Below, piece by piece: positions 21,261 through 32,763 of a stretch of DNA of 39,180 bases. A program made the position numbers and the translations under genes. Within the stretch, counting starts at the first letter, position 1. Every line of letters begins with the position of its first letter. The notes beneath the pieces are model-generated. The model saw nothing but the letters and a program-made list of their open reading frames with translations. It had not been told where the DNA came from and made no database searches. Origin of the DNA: Spizellomyces punctatus DAOM BR117 (lineage: Eukaryota > Chytridiomycota > Chytridiomycetes > Spizellomycetales > Spizellomycetaceae); the NCBI RefSeq assembly GCF_000182565.1, contig NW_015971561.1, positions 112,667-151,846 on the forward strand, read 5' to 3'.

Positions 21261-22587
21261 TTATTTAGCCTCCTCCGGCTCATCAGCCTTTGCTTCCTCA
21301 GTCTTGTCACCTTCAGCTACGACTTAATGTTAGTAAAAAGCGTCCAAGAACACCGCAAGTCTCCAGCATTTTACTCACCGTCCTGAAGGTCTGAAGTCCA
21401 CAATGTCAAGTTGTCCCTCAGCAGTTGCATGATCAATGTGGAGTCCTTGTAGGACTCTTCGCTGAGCGTGTCCAACTCAGCAATTGCATCGTCGAAGGCC
21501 TGCTTGGCGAGGTGGCAGGCACGATCGGGCGAATTCAAGATCTCGTAGTAGAATACAGAGAAGTTGAGAGCGAGACCGAGACGAATAGGGTGCGTCGGGG
21601 CGAGTTCCGTCTGTGCAATATCCGTGGCAGCCTTGTACGCGTCGTGGGCGTGAGACGCAGCCTCCTTCCGCTTCTCGCCTGTGGCGAATTCGGCGAGGTA
21701 ACGGTGGTAATCTCCCTTCCTGAATAGTGAAAAATGATGTATGGTTAGCAAAATATTTTAGGTGTTTCACGAGGTATCGCACGGAATTCACGCACATCTT
21801 GTAGTAGAAGACCTTGGACTCTCCAGCTTCGGCAGCAGGGATCAAGTGCTCGTCGAGGACGTTGAGGATATCGGAGCAAACTTCGCTCAATTCAGTCTCG
21901 ATCTTGAGGCGGTAATCCTTGATCTTCTTAACCTGGCCCTCGTTACCCTTGCTTTCCTCCTTTTGTTCAATGGAGGAAACAATTCGCCACGACGCACGAC
22001 GAGCACCAATGACGTTCTTGTACGCAACGGACAACAAATTCCGTTCCTCAACAGTCAATTCCACACCAAGCTGTAAGTAAAATGATCAAACAAGACGTTA
22101 TTCGCAGCTCACGCATGAAAAATGGCTTTGCACGGCGTACCTTGGCAACTTCCTGTAATAATCATAGATGCAAACAAGAGCTTTATCCATTAGCACAGTC
22201 GACCGCAACGCGTGGTTACACGCCACGCCAGTGATACTTGCCTTCATGTAAGACACCATCTCTACATGATGAGAAATTCAAAAAAAAAAACCTTGTCAGC
22301 AAAAACAATACATGGGGAAACAACAGCAATTGCTTGCCGCAGTCGCGAGCGTACGACAAAACACGACGTTTGCGCACAGCATTGCGAAATCTCAAGTTCA
22401 TCAAGCTTACCATCGTATCTCTCTGCCTGCTCGGCGAGCTTAGCCATGTAGACTTGGTCCTCCCGTCCTCCTATGAACAGAAAGCACTCTAGTCAGCACC
22501 GACATGCAAACGTCACGGTCAAACACCTTTTTTTTTCGCATCAGACGCGTTCCCATCGTCGCGATGAACCGTACCTTTTTCGGCCAT
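21261..22587 (-). CDS. 14-3-3 protein
   Basis: Seven exons in gene order: 22587-22575, 22470-22411, 22261-22242, 22152-22141, 22070-21796, 21719-21379, 21316-21261; 258 aa. 14-3-3 dimers bind phosphoserine/threonine peptides in many signalling proteins. Diagnostic blocks: [81 protein letters not shown], and [12 protein letters not shown] before the variable acidic tail. The Lys/Arg/Arg/Tyr groove residues expected in [13 protein letters not shown] and YHRY are present. The first four exons are very small (13, 60, 20 and 12 nt). The third intron has a GC donor. A CT-rich stretch (read on the minus strand) lies upstream, common at highly expressed fungal genes. Confidence 0.96.
22153..22241 (-). 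other. GC-AG intron in the 14-3-3 gene
   Basis: The intron after YMK starts with GCAAGT, a perfect donor except for C at position 2, and ends TTATTACAG. The next exon is the 12-nt EVAK exon. The phase and the conserved reading MVSYMK-EVAK-LGVELT leave no room for a GT donor. Confidence 0.85.
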
Positions 22588-23048
22588 TTCGAGTCTGTCT
22601 TGTTCTGTAAGGGTGGGTAGTTGAAAGAGATTTCAATGGGGAGCTGTGTGTATGTCAGATACGACAAAGGTGAGCGTCCAAGTAAAAATGCGATTCGTTT
22701 GAGCGTATGTGTTTTTGTGAAATGGAGATGATGCGCACTTATGAAAAACAGCAAATCTCGGGCGTAAAAAAAAAACGAACGGTTGCAAAAGGATGGAACA
22801 GGATGGGGGGGGGAGAGAGAAGGGGGGGGGGGAATTCAAGCGGTTGAAAGTCTCTCAGCCACTTGACCCAATTAGGAAAGTCCATTTCGCGTTTTCTTTT
22901 TCACTCCGACATTTGGCCCACAATGACAATATGACAATATGGACCAATCAAATGATTAGAAGTTGTAAACATTCATCATGTGATCATAATCGCGTGTCAT
23001 TTGATAAGGATTCTAGAAGATTCCAAATGTACAAGGCTTTCGGACATT
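22588..23048. other. 14-3-3 promoter region with homopolymer runs
   Basis: About 460 bp upstream of 14-3-3 and downstream of the bromodomain gene. It holds A10 (22766-22775), G9 (22805-22813) and G11 (22822-22832), the G runs separated by GA repeats. On the gene strand these are pyrimidine tracts. No gene seen. Confidence 0.6.
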
Positions 23049-25620
23049 TTAATCCGGTTTAATCGGTTGATCCAAGCTGATCGGCATCGGATTCCCTGGG
23101 ACAAGATTATAGTGGAGGGGACTCGACAAGGGTCGTCCGGGGGACATGGGGGTTTTGTTAAACATGCTGTATATGGTTTCAATCGATGGAAGTTTGGCAC
23201 TGGCAAACTCGCTTGCTGGAGCACTTTGGACAAGTTGCAAGAGTCGTCGTCGGATCTTTTCCGCTAGCGTCGATTCTTCCTCGAATGGGTGCTGACTTTG
23301 TCCGCTCAGTCGCGCAAACTGTTTGTTGGTCCATTCTTCCAATTCACGCGCGTTCCGCTCCAACAGTAGAATCGCGTCGCCCTTGGCCAACTCTTCATCT
23401 AATTCCCGATCTTGCATTCCCAAACACGCAGGAGAGAGCAATGGAACAATATCCACGCCCTCTCGTCGATAATATTCCAGCTCTGCATCCTTGATGATGC
23501 GTTCGGCTTGGCTCTCCACTTGTTGCACTTGCTGTGCAATGTCAACCGCTCCCCACTCAGTCGTCACCTTGTCCCCTTCGGCCCCCTTCTTTACCTTCGC
23601 TGAAAGATATGCTTGTACTCTTTGCACAAGCGAGTGTCCTCCTCTCGTCAACCGATGTATGGTTGCCTCCGCTGGCGCCCGCACCGCTGGTGGAAGACCG
23701 TCGACAAATCTTTCAATGCTTCGAACATAGGCCTGCCCCGTGAAATCCCCATATGCATTTCGTAATAGTATTGGATCTGTATTACTTGGAGGAAGCTCTC
23801 GATAGTGATAAGGTCCATATGCATCCATATCCGCTATTTCCATATGAGTCATCATGATCAGTTCATGTTGTCTCCTGTTACAAGGTCAGATGTAAGGGAC
23901 TTACTTGGAATGTCGGCAAGTGCCACAGACTGCAGCGAGTCATGTGTACACGACAGGTATTGACTGATATGGCGCTCGAATGGAGTAATATCTGGTGGCT
24001 TCCATGACGGCCCTACTCAAAAGGCTATTAGACAGCGAACACAGTGTAATTACTATCTAGAAATAAACGTACCTCGTATAACTGACCCGTCCGGCATGTA
24101 TTGCAAGCTCATTCGACTTTCCAAGTCCTCCGTGTGCTTCATTCGCTTCGACTTCCTTCGTCCTTCTACCTTTTTCTCCGCTGATACTGCCTAATACAGG
24201 CAAAAAAAAAGGACATCAGGGTCGCGAAACGCGACATGTGGGGTTAACCATTAGTGTACCTCCAAGACTGGCTTATCGTCATCAAGATCCAGGTCTATCT
24301 CCACATTATTGGCTTCACGCTCAATGAGTTTCTTTCCCTGGGAGCCCAGCTTTTCCGCCGCCTTGTAATACACCGTGTCTGGTGAATTATACGTTTTGGC
24401 ATTGGAAATGACCAGATCAAAGTCGAACTATTACAGGGAGTAATGTGAATCATGTGTATTTATTCACAAGAGAAAAGAGAATGGCAGCCCAAACCTTAAA
24501 AGCGTCGTACGACTTATACTCTCGTCTTTCAACTCTTTTCTCCATAGTACCTAATATTTTTGAAATGGCGACCACGAGGAGAGTAAGTCCAAGCAACGCT
24601 AGCACCACAGGCATCATCTACATACCCAGATCCATAGGTTCCGAGATGACGGTCATATAATCCGTCACAAGGGAAGTATCCACAGGCTCCAAAAAAAATC
24701 CGTAATGGTCTTTTCTAATATTTGGGATAGAACTTAATAAGAAGGTCCGTATGCTCGGCCGCGGCAAGGATATACTTACTGCTTCAGCGCAGCAATGACT
24801 TTCTTCAAGATGGTGTAAAGGCCCTTCTTTCTTGGTTTCCAAGCCCCTCTGCCATTCACTGCATTGCGGTTTTCGCTATACCCCCTGGCACGATCCTTCG
24901 CTTTTCGGAAGGGTCTTATAGGTCGGCCGTCCGATGAGACATCAATCTCTTCGCCAAACTCGTCCTTGGCGTCGAGCAAACCATCGGATGAGACACTGAC
25001 ATCACGATTCAACGGCACTTGTAAATAGGTCCCTTCCGAGTCCCGTCTTGACCGTTTCAGTTCTGGAGTTGAACTAACCCCATCCCACATCCTCTTCCCC
25101 TCACCCTTTACGCTGTAAGACACTTTGACATCCTCATCCACGTCTATTTCTTCATCTGACTTGATTTCGACGGCATCCGCATCCGAATTTGTTCGCTCCC
25201 TGTCCCGCGGATGCGATACCAAGGAGACTTTATTTGTTCCAAAGCACAGCTTGAGACGAGTGGAACTATCGTCTCCTAGCTGACCCCGTGATATCGAGGG
25301 TGTTGGCGAACCGGCTTCTATGTCGTCTACGACGAGCTCGCCGCCATCTTCACCGTCGCTCGTGTGATCGCCTGATAAGTCCACAGAGCTATCGGAATTG
25401 ACGGCAATCGGTGCTCCTAGTGCACGCGCAGCTTCCAGTGCGGACAGGCCTTTACGTTTTCCGCCTTGGGCAGCATTTGTGGCCGGCTCACTCGCGCGCT
25501 TTCGTTTTCCGCCAGTATTCCCATTTCGGCTGGGCGAGGACACATTTGAAGGCTCAGGTATCGATTGTACTTTTACAGCATTATTGCCCAACTTGAACGA
25601 AAGCTTGATCCGGGGCTTGC
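23049..25620 (-). CDS. BRD7/BRD9-type bromodomain protein, 5' end unresolved
   Basis: Seven supported exons in gene order: 25620-24780, 24714-24626, 24550-24495, 24427-24260, 24190-24073, 24012-23905, 23833-23049; at least 720 aa. A basic start of homology (KPRIKLSFKLGNN) is followed by an acidic, Ser-rich region. The bromodomain reads KDHYGFFLEPV, DYMTVISEPMDLGTMEKRVE, YKSYDAFKFDFDLVISNAKT and YNSPDTVYYKAAEKLG, including the acetyl-lysine-binding Asn in KTYN. The C-terminal half (SIERFVDGLPPAVR, HSLVQRVQAYL) resembles the region after the bromodomain in BRD7/BRD9 (DUF3512). Human BRD9 and BRD7 are subunits of SWI/SNF remodellers; the same role here is inference. The first exon must end in phase 1. 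A weak candidate ATG lies near 25720, so the true start is unknown. Confidence 0.85.
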
Positions 25621-26488
25621 CTATGTCCGGCCAGAACGAGGGTTATGAGTGACACCGAGCAAGAAAAACAGACATTTCAGCAGTCCAACAACGACAATGA
25701 GATTGAGAGTTGTCCATTTTATGTTTTACAGCAAGTTGCAAAGAAGAAAGAGTTGGCAACAAGGCCGATGCAGCGTGCGATGACAACAAGAGCTCAAACT
25801 GTACCTGGCTGTGACATTCAGCTGTCCTGTCCTTGGTTCGCCGGTTTAAACGTCTGGCAAATTGCGAGTTTGGAACGGGTAAAATCAGGATTAGTTGCCT
25901 TTCCACGTGACCATATGGGAGGTTCGAAACTGGGTGGATGGACTGCTTTCGAGTTTTTTGCTCACGTAGTGGAGCATCTCCACAGACTGTTCTTCCTGAC
26001 AATGTCGCATTCTCTGGGCTCTCCAAGCATCGATGTGTCTATATGCCCAAGGATACTGCATGTTGGGAACCTGCGACCACGGATTTGATGGGATTGACCA
26101 TTAACCACTCACCAACCACCTAGAAAACTATTGAGAACTGTCACTGCCTCGCCTTCCTAAAACCATTATAAACATTCTGTCGCAAAAGATAAACGACTGC
26201 AGCTCACTTAAAACAACATTGACGTATCTCAGCCCAAGATCGAAAAGGTGGAAGACGAAGGATTTATAGCCACGTGACTATACAAGCCACATGTCCGCCT
26301 TGCGGGAAGACTCGGCTTCAAAAATTGGCAGGCTAGTTCTGTGGAATCTCGACCAATCATCCGCCATTCTGTAAGTTTGATCGTATCTGTCCTTTGCGTT
26401 GCTCACTTAGCGCGCAGCGTACTATAAAAGTGTGGCAGGCATAATTTTCAACGGCATTCTGGTCAGTAACCCCTAGGTTCTATAGACG
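25621..26488. other. Divergent spacer bromodomain gene / SDH4
   Basis: About 870 bp. It must contain the missing first exon of the bromodomain gene and the SDH4 promoter. A plus-strand open frame of 147 codons (25645-26088, starting MSDTEQEKQTFQQSNND) and an opposing 127-codon frame overlap each other and resemble no family I know. CACGTGAC occurs at 25914-25921 and again at 26271-26278, about 210 bp before the SDH4 ATG. Confidence 0.45.
26271..26278. promoter_or_regulatory. CACGTGAC site upstream of SDH4
   Basis: A CACGTG core about 210 bp upstream of the SDH4 start, with a second copy at 25914-25921. The core fits a Cbf1/USF-type bHLH factor. Function is inferred from position and recurrence only. 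Confidence 0.35.
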
Positions 26489-27269
26489 ATGTTGACCTCT
26501 CGCGTTATTTGCTCGGCGGCTCGTGTCTCTTCAGTAGTACGGCCTTCGGCACTGACCATTCGTGCCAATCCCGTTGCCACTTTCCGCTCTGGTGCGTGTG
26601 TCAGTCCACAAGGACAGTGGTGTTTTGGATCCATGTTGGCGGGATTTCCGGGTATCTTGAAATTTTCGCTCACACACCGTTTGGATTTCGGTTCCTGACA
26701 GCCCGGCCCGACCTCTTTCAAAACACCCAAGCAGACAAGCGAGATGCTGTTGTGGGCGCTGCCGCCCCGGAAAATCGTAAGGACATGTGTTTATAATTTA
26801 CTGGAAACAAGGTGGACATTTGACTGACTCGCTATTATTGCTTCGCTAGCCGGAACAACCAGTGAGTCATAGGTTCAAACAAGGTGCTAGTTTTCAGATC
26901 ATCTTAAACTCCTTGGTTATAGCACAATCGGGCGAACACAAATCCAAACTTCACGGCTCCTACCATTGGGACTTTGAGCGTGCTCTATCGATCGCGCTCG
27001 TGCCCTTGATGACCGCACCTTTCATTATCGGTTCTCACCCGTATGTTGATCTCGGTCTCGGTGTCGTAATTCCCCTCCACACCCATATTGGCTTTGATGC
27101 CGTCATTGAGGATTATCTTCCAGTTCGTCGGAATCCCATTATCCACCGCGTCATGAAATATTCCTTGTATACTGCGACGGGACTGTGTCTATACGGTTGC
27201 TACCAATTTAACACCAATGATATTGGCATCACCGAGTTTGTGAAGCGCCTGTGGACGGGAAAGCAGTGA
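26489..27269 (+). CDS. SDH4: Succinate dehydrogenase membrane anchor subunit (CybS)
   Basis: Four exons: 26489-26591, 26702-26776, 26850-26861, 26923-27269; 178 aa. It anchors complex II in the inner mitochondrial membrane and helps bind ubiquinone and heme b. The N-terminus (MLTSRVICSAARVSSVVRPS) is a basic, Ser-rich mitochondrial presequence. The mature part begins near HGSYHWDFERALSIALVPLM, the family signature, followed by GSHPYVDLGLGVVIPLHTHI, FDAVIEDYLPVRRNP and a last membrane segment (YSLYTATGLCLYGCYQ). The third exon is just 12 nt. It is chosen because it joins PENP to GTT and then TQSGEHK in phase; its exact borders are less certain than the rest. SDHAF4, which helps assemble the same complex, lies in this window too. 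Confidence 0.92.
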
Positions 27270-27496
27270 TCACGCTGTCGGTGCTGATGAAACTAAATGA
27301 TAGTGGTTCGGTAGCCGTGTAGAGGAAGGTGGTCAAATTTGTATGTAGAGCACAGCTGCCATGTTTCTTCCTTTCATACCGAATTTGATTATGTGGTCGT
27401 TACAGCCACGATGTATTTCTTCGGATCCCGGCCTTTGCCATAATCTACTTAAACCATCTTTCACTATGACTCTAAGGACTATTCTAACCTGTCTTA

Positions 27497-30400
27497 TCAA
27501 AAACTCTGTGATGACCATAGGTCCAGCACATTTTCAAATTTGCCACGAGATTCCCAGTATCCTCCTTTATAGTGCCACGACCGATTTCCATTAGAATACT
27601 CTTCCGGTCGTAGATCAAACCACTGAGGATGCCACTGCTCGCCGCGTGATTCCAGCATCTTTCGATAGTCGCGCTGCTTTTGCTCTAGTCGTTGCTTTTC
27701 TCGCTCAGCTTCCTCATCCCGGCCCTACATAAAATATTTTAGTTGAACAGAGTCGCAATGGACGTTGCCGCCGTTAATATCTGAGCTCTCTACCTCCTCG
27801 TACATCCTGAACAGCAGCGGTAAGTCACAAACATCATAGAAGGACATGGTTATAGCAAAATGATACGTACCTTTGGTCAGGTCTGTACCGTGTGTCGGTA
27901 TTTGGAAGCAATCCTTCCAGGTCCGGCGTAAGCTCTGGACATGACAATAAAGTGCCCGTAAGGGGACGGAAAATGTTGACATCCAAAACATGAAAGTCCG
28001 TACCATTTAGTTCTAGTGCGAAAGATGTGAAGCCATAGATCTCCGGATGATTAGGTGGGTTGGGCCTTGCGCGCCACACAACCTCCAGTGCATTCGGAGC
28101 AGACTCATGGAACTTTTGTAATGATTTGTCCCAGTTTCCGCTAAATATGGTCCATATAAAGTTCAGGAATGGCGGTAAAAATCCGAAAGGTAGACGCAAC
28201 GGTGTGAGTTACCTTAGAGACATCAACTTTTGCCCTTTTGGGCCACATATCGTGCCAACCACTTCATTTTTAGCAGAGGCAAAATAGCCAGACTCCTTGA
28301 ATGAAAGTTCACAATAATGGCCTGGAGCCATTTCTCAGTCGATGGTCCATCAGAGAGCGTATGCTGGCGGTAACCTACCACTAGAATGGGATATGATTTT
28401 CATGGTGCCGTAATGTTCTAAGTAGCGACCAGAAGAGAAGACATTCCGCATGCATGTGGTAACTAAGAAAGAATAAGCAGAATCAGCGAGTTAAAAATGT
28501 GAATTTGACATTCAGGTACCGAAGATTGCTCCTACCTTTCGTCCAAGTATAATGCTCTCCCAGAGCTGGAAACGCAACGTGCACTGTATCCACAATATGT
28601 TACACAACCATGCTAGTATGTACCGCACAAATTTGCACTAACCGGTGCCTGTTGGTATCAGCTCCATCGATTTTCTGAAAAATCAATGAGAGAATGTTAT
28701 AGCCAATAACGAATTGACTCTCATTACCCCCAAAACTTGGTCTTCACTTGACTATCTTGGAAAAAAATATAGTTGGGCGATTCAGCATGGCACGCCATTA
28801 CCGGCGGATGGTGGCTGACCTGGATCATCAGCCCCAGCTGGTTAGCAGAGCCCTTGATCTCATCTAGATCATGCCCTTACTTTCTCTGATACAAATTTGA
28901 AACCTATAGAATCACTATTGTCAGCACATTTGCCATGGTTGATCACATACATCAGCGTTACCATACCTTTATCCTCTCTGACGCACTCATAGGTCTCACC
29001 CAGCAGTGGATTGAACTAACGCCCCATATTTAAATGATGATAAATGATACGCATGTCATTTAAATTGTTCACATACCGGTTTTCTACCCGCCCGATGTAT
29101 GGTGGATGCATAACCTTATATATTTCGCGCCTTAGCAACAATCGCGGAGAGGATTCTCGGCGAACTTCCGCAACGTACCTGACACCGCAAATGCTGTTTC
29201 AAGTTGCATTAGGACACACGATTGTGAGGCTGTACGATTAGCAACGCGTTATACCTGCTATCAAGGCCAACCGATCAACAGGATCCGTGATGGATGCTGC
29301 TTGATCCAGAAGCTCACAGTATTCCAGCTCCTCGCATAGTTTCTGTAGGAGATTCAAGGGCTCATTCAGAGCGATGGGCATGGCGACCGTAGATAGATCT
29401 TTGCCAACCTATTGGTGTAACATCTAAGTAATCGCAGTCTAAGGTGCTGTTGAAGGCGAACTCACATTGTTCCGCAAGATTCCCATTATGCTAATATTTT
29501 GCATAGAAACCGTTGGAGCAGGCAGCTTTGTTCGTCGTACTATGGGAAGAGGCTGAATGGGCATGGCTACCTTGCTAGTTTCGTCCTTAGCTGGAGGAAT
29601 AGTTTGAGTAACGGTTGCTTCCGACGTAGCGCCCCCAGAGGTAGATGCTGTTGATGCTTGGCGCGATCGCCTATTTGGTGTAAAGCTCTCGTTTGATCCC
29701 TCGTCATCATCCTCAAATTCTTCATCGCTGCTGAGACCTTCCTCCGCTTCATGCATAGAATCACTCTCAGCACTTTCTTCGTCATCGCTGTCTCCACCTT
29801 CTTCAGCATCGTAGAAAACGTCATCCCGCATGGAAGATGTTATTGAGCCCGCTTTGTGGAAATTATTGAGATGGAGCGAGGTAGTACTGGCGTGCGCAAT
29901 GAATGACGTGAGAGTAACTGGCTCCAACCCGAACCTACGGCGCACGCGATTATTGTCGGCCAAGCATGCATGCAGTGCGGATTCCGTTTGCTGGATAGCA
30001 TCATGTGACCGCTCCCTTTGTGACCGAACAGTCTCTCCGTATGAGTACAGCTCTCGCTGCATGTTGTTAGCATTCGACAGAGCATTGGCAATCACGTCCG
30101 AGATAGAATTCAGTATGAGCGTAAAGTCTGAACAAGAAATATTGCGCTCAGCATCGGCGCGCACAATTTGTAGACAGCCAGAACAACACCTTTCATCTGG
30201 CTTCTTTGATCCATCCGTCCTCGAGATGACTCGACTAACTCTTTCAATCGCCCCAACTCATTCGTCAAGGTGATAACCATATTTTCGGCCTTACGTTGCA
30301 CATCACCCAGATCAGGATCCATCGCTCCTTTCGCTGTCCCATCCCACGGGCTTCCGGTATCATCATCATCTGGTATCAATTTGCCTCCACTTTCACTTTC

Positions 30401-31653
30401 GCGACCTAAGCTCATGGTCTTGGCCAATGTAAATCTCTGAAGGACAGATATCCAGGCCTGGAAGTCTTGCGGCGATTGTGCTTTGAAATGATAGAGGGCT
30501 TGACCAGAATCTGTCAGGGTGGTTATTCAGCTAAACGATCATCACGGAGAAAGCAGATGGGCAAGCCTTGGTATACCTATATCTATGAGACTTCGATCTG
30601 ATCCGTAAATGCAGGATGATCAGATGGATGAAACCAGCCAATTGCCCAAAATCACCCCGTACCATGATCTAGATGTACAGCAGCCTTTGGCAGCTCAACG
30701 GATCCGCGGCAAAAGCTGCATGTAACATAGTGAATCCAATGCAAAATGCAAACCAAATGAAGAGAAAGAGTCTTTCGTCCTCCTCACCTTCCTGGATGTT
30801 TATAATAGGACAACGTCCCATTGGTATCTACTGTAACCCATCGTTTTTGGAACCCCTGCATCTTCTTATTCCCTTTCTTCAACAGCCAGTTTTCCATCTC
30901 TTTCCGTACCGGAGCTTGTGATGGCTCAACATCCTTCAATGCCACAAAAAAGAATAGTTTCTTCGACGTATTCCTGATAGGAGAATGGCGAGAGATGAGG
31001 ATAAGTCAGCCAACAAGTAAGGACCGTGTGCTATTACTCACATTGAAAACGTATTATCCCATAATAGTACGCTATGGACGCGAGACTAACATTGAGCATT
31101 TGGCAACGCGGATTCCAATCGTGTACAAAGGTACCCACTAAATCCCAGGTTCTTCTATGTAGAAGCTCCCCTTGACGGTGAATTTCGACGAGTCATAGTG
31201 CGTAACGGGCATGATTTCCACAAGTTCCGGGTCAATGAACGATTCCTTTTTCCTTCGTCTGCCGGAAGCAGAACCCTCGGTGGATTCGGAAAAGGACTTT
31301 GCAGATGCATTGTCCTTCAGGGCGCCAAGACTGGGAGGATATTCGGCGAATTCAGGTGGTGTCACCGCTGAAGTAGTTCCCTTCGACCTGGGAACCAGTG
31401 GCGATGATGGCGTAGATGTTTTCTCATCCCCGTCGCTGCCGACAACCACAAAGCTCTTTCCAACTTCTCTGAGAGTTCCACTTTGTAGTACGTACGTTCC
31501 TGTTTCGGTATATGCACGGTTGACTTTGCGGTACAGTCCAAAGGATATATTTTTACGCCGGGTAAAGAAATTCCAGCACAGTTCCTTGCCCGGTTGGTCG
31601 ACGTTCACAAAATGCTTAAAAGCACTCCTCTGTCTAATTGTAACCTCCTGCAT
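27497..31653 (-). CDS. Osh3-type oxysterol-binding protein (GOLD-PH-FFAT-ORD)
   Basis: Twenty-one exons in gene order: 31653-31139, 31071-31042, 30973-30788, 30715-30663, 30597-30577, 30510-30190, 30127-29466, 29408-29255, 29193-29179, 29114-29077, 29015-28967, 28903-28881, 28819-28728, 28674-28643, 28583-28536, 28462-28379, 28321-28213, 28140-28004, 27934-27871, 27806-27794, 27724-27497; 957 aa. The N-terminal GOLD-like domain includes [19 protein letters not shown] and [12 protein letters not shown] domain follows ([19 protein letters not shown] to [13 protein letters not shown]). An FFAT-like motif (VFYDAEE, residues 479-485) suits binding to the ER protein VAP. The lipid-transfer ORD runs from [18 protein letters not shown] through [10 protein letters not shown] and EKVSHHPP (688-695) to RPDQR. 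Such proteins move sterol or PI4P at membrane contacts. All 20 introns keep phase. Exons of 13 and 15 nt occur. Confidence 0.93.
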
Positions 31654-31857
31654 ATCCACCTGATAAAGGACCGTGCGTTCCCTCCGGCAATTGTCTGAGC
31701 TGGGAAATCAAGGGAAGATGATTCTTCACGCCCGCTGGCCTTCTAAGGTCAACTTCGAGACGCTTCGAGCGGGACAACAGATCACATGACCCAGTTGCGA
31801 CTTATCTCAGCCAGTTCAGTTACTCTGGTTTCGATCTTGAAAGAATTAGAACTTCCG

Positions 31858-32504
31858 ATGAGCAGCACAGCGGGAGCCCGAACTACGAGAGCACAAATCC
31901 AGAGAGGACATGACCGTGGCCGTGGAAATCGTACGTTCCCGAAACCCGGACAATCAGCCCAACGCAATATCTGAACACTCCAGCAATTTCAGAAACGGAG
32001 ACTTTTGTGACTCCTATTAACCAGCCTGCTGGCGGCGTTCAACAAACCTCTGGAGGTGTGGGACGGGGTCGAGGGCGCGGGCGAGGTCGAGGGCGGTATG
32101 CATGCTTGCTGACACTGTACTCTTGGAACTTCGCTACTTGACGGTCCACCACTCTCACACTCTAGCATTTCACGGCTCTCTCCAAGTGGCACACAATTGC
32201 GAACTGATACACACCAAAGCGGGCAACAATCTTCGACGTCAAACTCATTTCGAAATATGAGAGGAGGCCGACGTCTTGGTACTTCATGCAGTGTTACGGA
32301 ATATGAGCGGGTTGCAGCTAGCACGCAAATGCTCAATTTCACGGTTCTTCGTTTTGTCCCTCGTGCCTAGCTCCTCCTGCTGCAGCACAACCCAAGGATC
32401 GGGATTCTATGAGAGCCAAGATGGCCGAGGCAGCGGAATCTCGAATTAAAGGAGAGGAAGGGACATTCCAAGAAGAGAACAAGAATTCGAAAGGAGAATC
32501 ATGA
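31858..32504 (+). CDS. Small RG-rich protein with an SVIP-like VCP-interacting motif
   Basis: Four exons: 31858-31930, 31993-32095, 32166-32278, 32371-32504; 140 aa. The N-terminus holds HDRGRGN, then a run of six RG pairs (GRGRGRGRGRGR), then a Ser/Gln-rich part and MRGGRRL. The C-terminal segment RDSMRAKMAEAAESRIKG contains R-AKMAE-AA-ES-R, an exact fit to the VCP-interacting motif RX5AAX2R. It is close to SVIP (RAKLAEAAERR). VIM motifs bind the N-domain of p97/Cdc48 in protein quality control. I know no family joining a VIM to an RG repeat. Three introns (62, 70, 92 nt) all fit phase. An upstream in-frame ATG at 31786 would add 24 residues; I prefer MSSTAG. It is divergent from the oxysterol-binding gene. 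Confidence 0.7.
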
Positions 32505-32763
32505 TTTGTCAAGATCGTGGACATGGTTCACAGCCGGGCAGTGACCATTGGTATTATTGGTGCTTATCTTTTGTAGTTTGGTTTCATTGCCTTGCAAATA
32601 TCGCAGTGCTCCTTCGCATTCTGTCATATGTCTGGGTTTCCTAATGTCACTCCTTCTTGCGGGATATATCTGAGCATCGGCAGCCTTACAAACGTTTCTT
32701 GTGAGCGAAATGAATCTTCACCGAAAATGATGGGTACTGCATATAGTATTAAATGACCGTAGC

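Noticed and set aside
25645-26088. 147-codon plus-strand open frame as a gene
   Set aside because: It resembles no family, is opposed by a 127-codon frame on the other strand, and starts only 25 bp from the bromodomain gene's first supported exon, whose missing exon probably lies here.
29439-30164. Independent 241-codon gene inside the oxysterol-binding locus
   Set aside because: It is one large exon; both ends splice in phase to PH and ORD exons.
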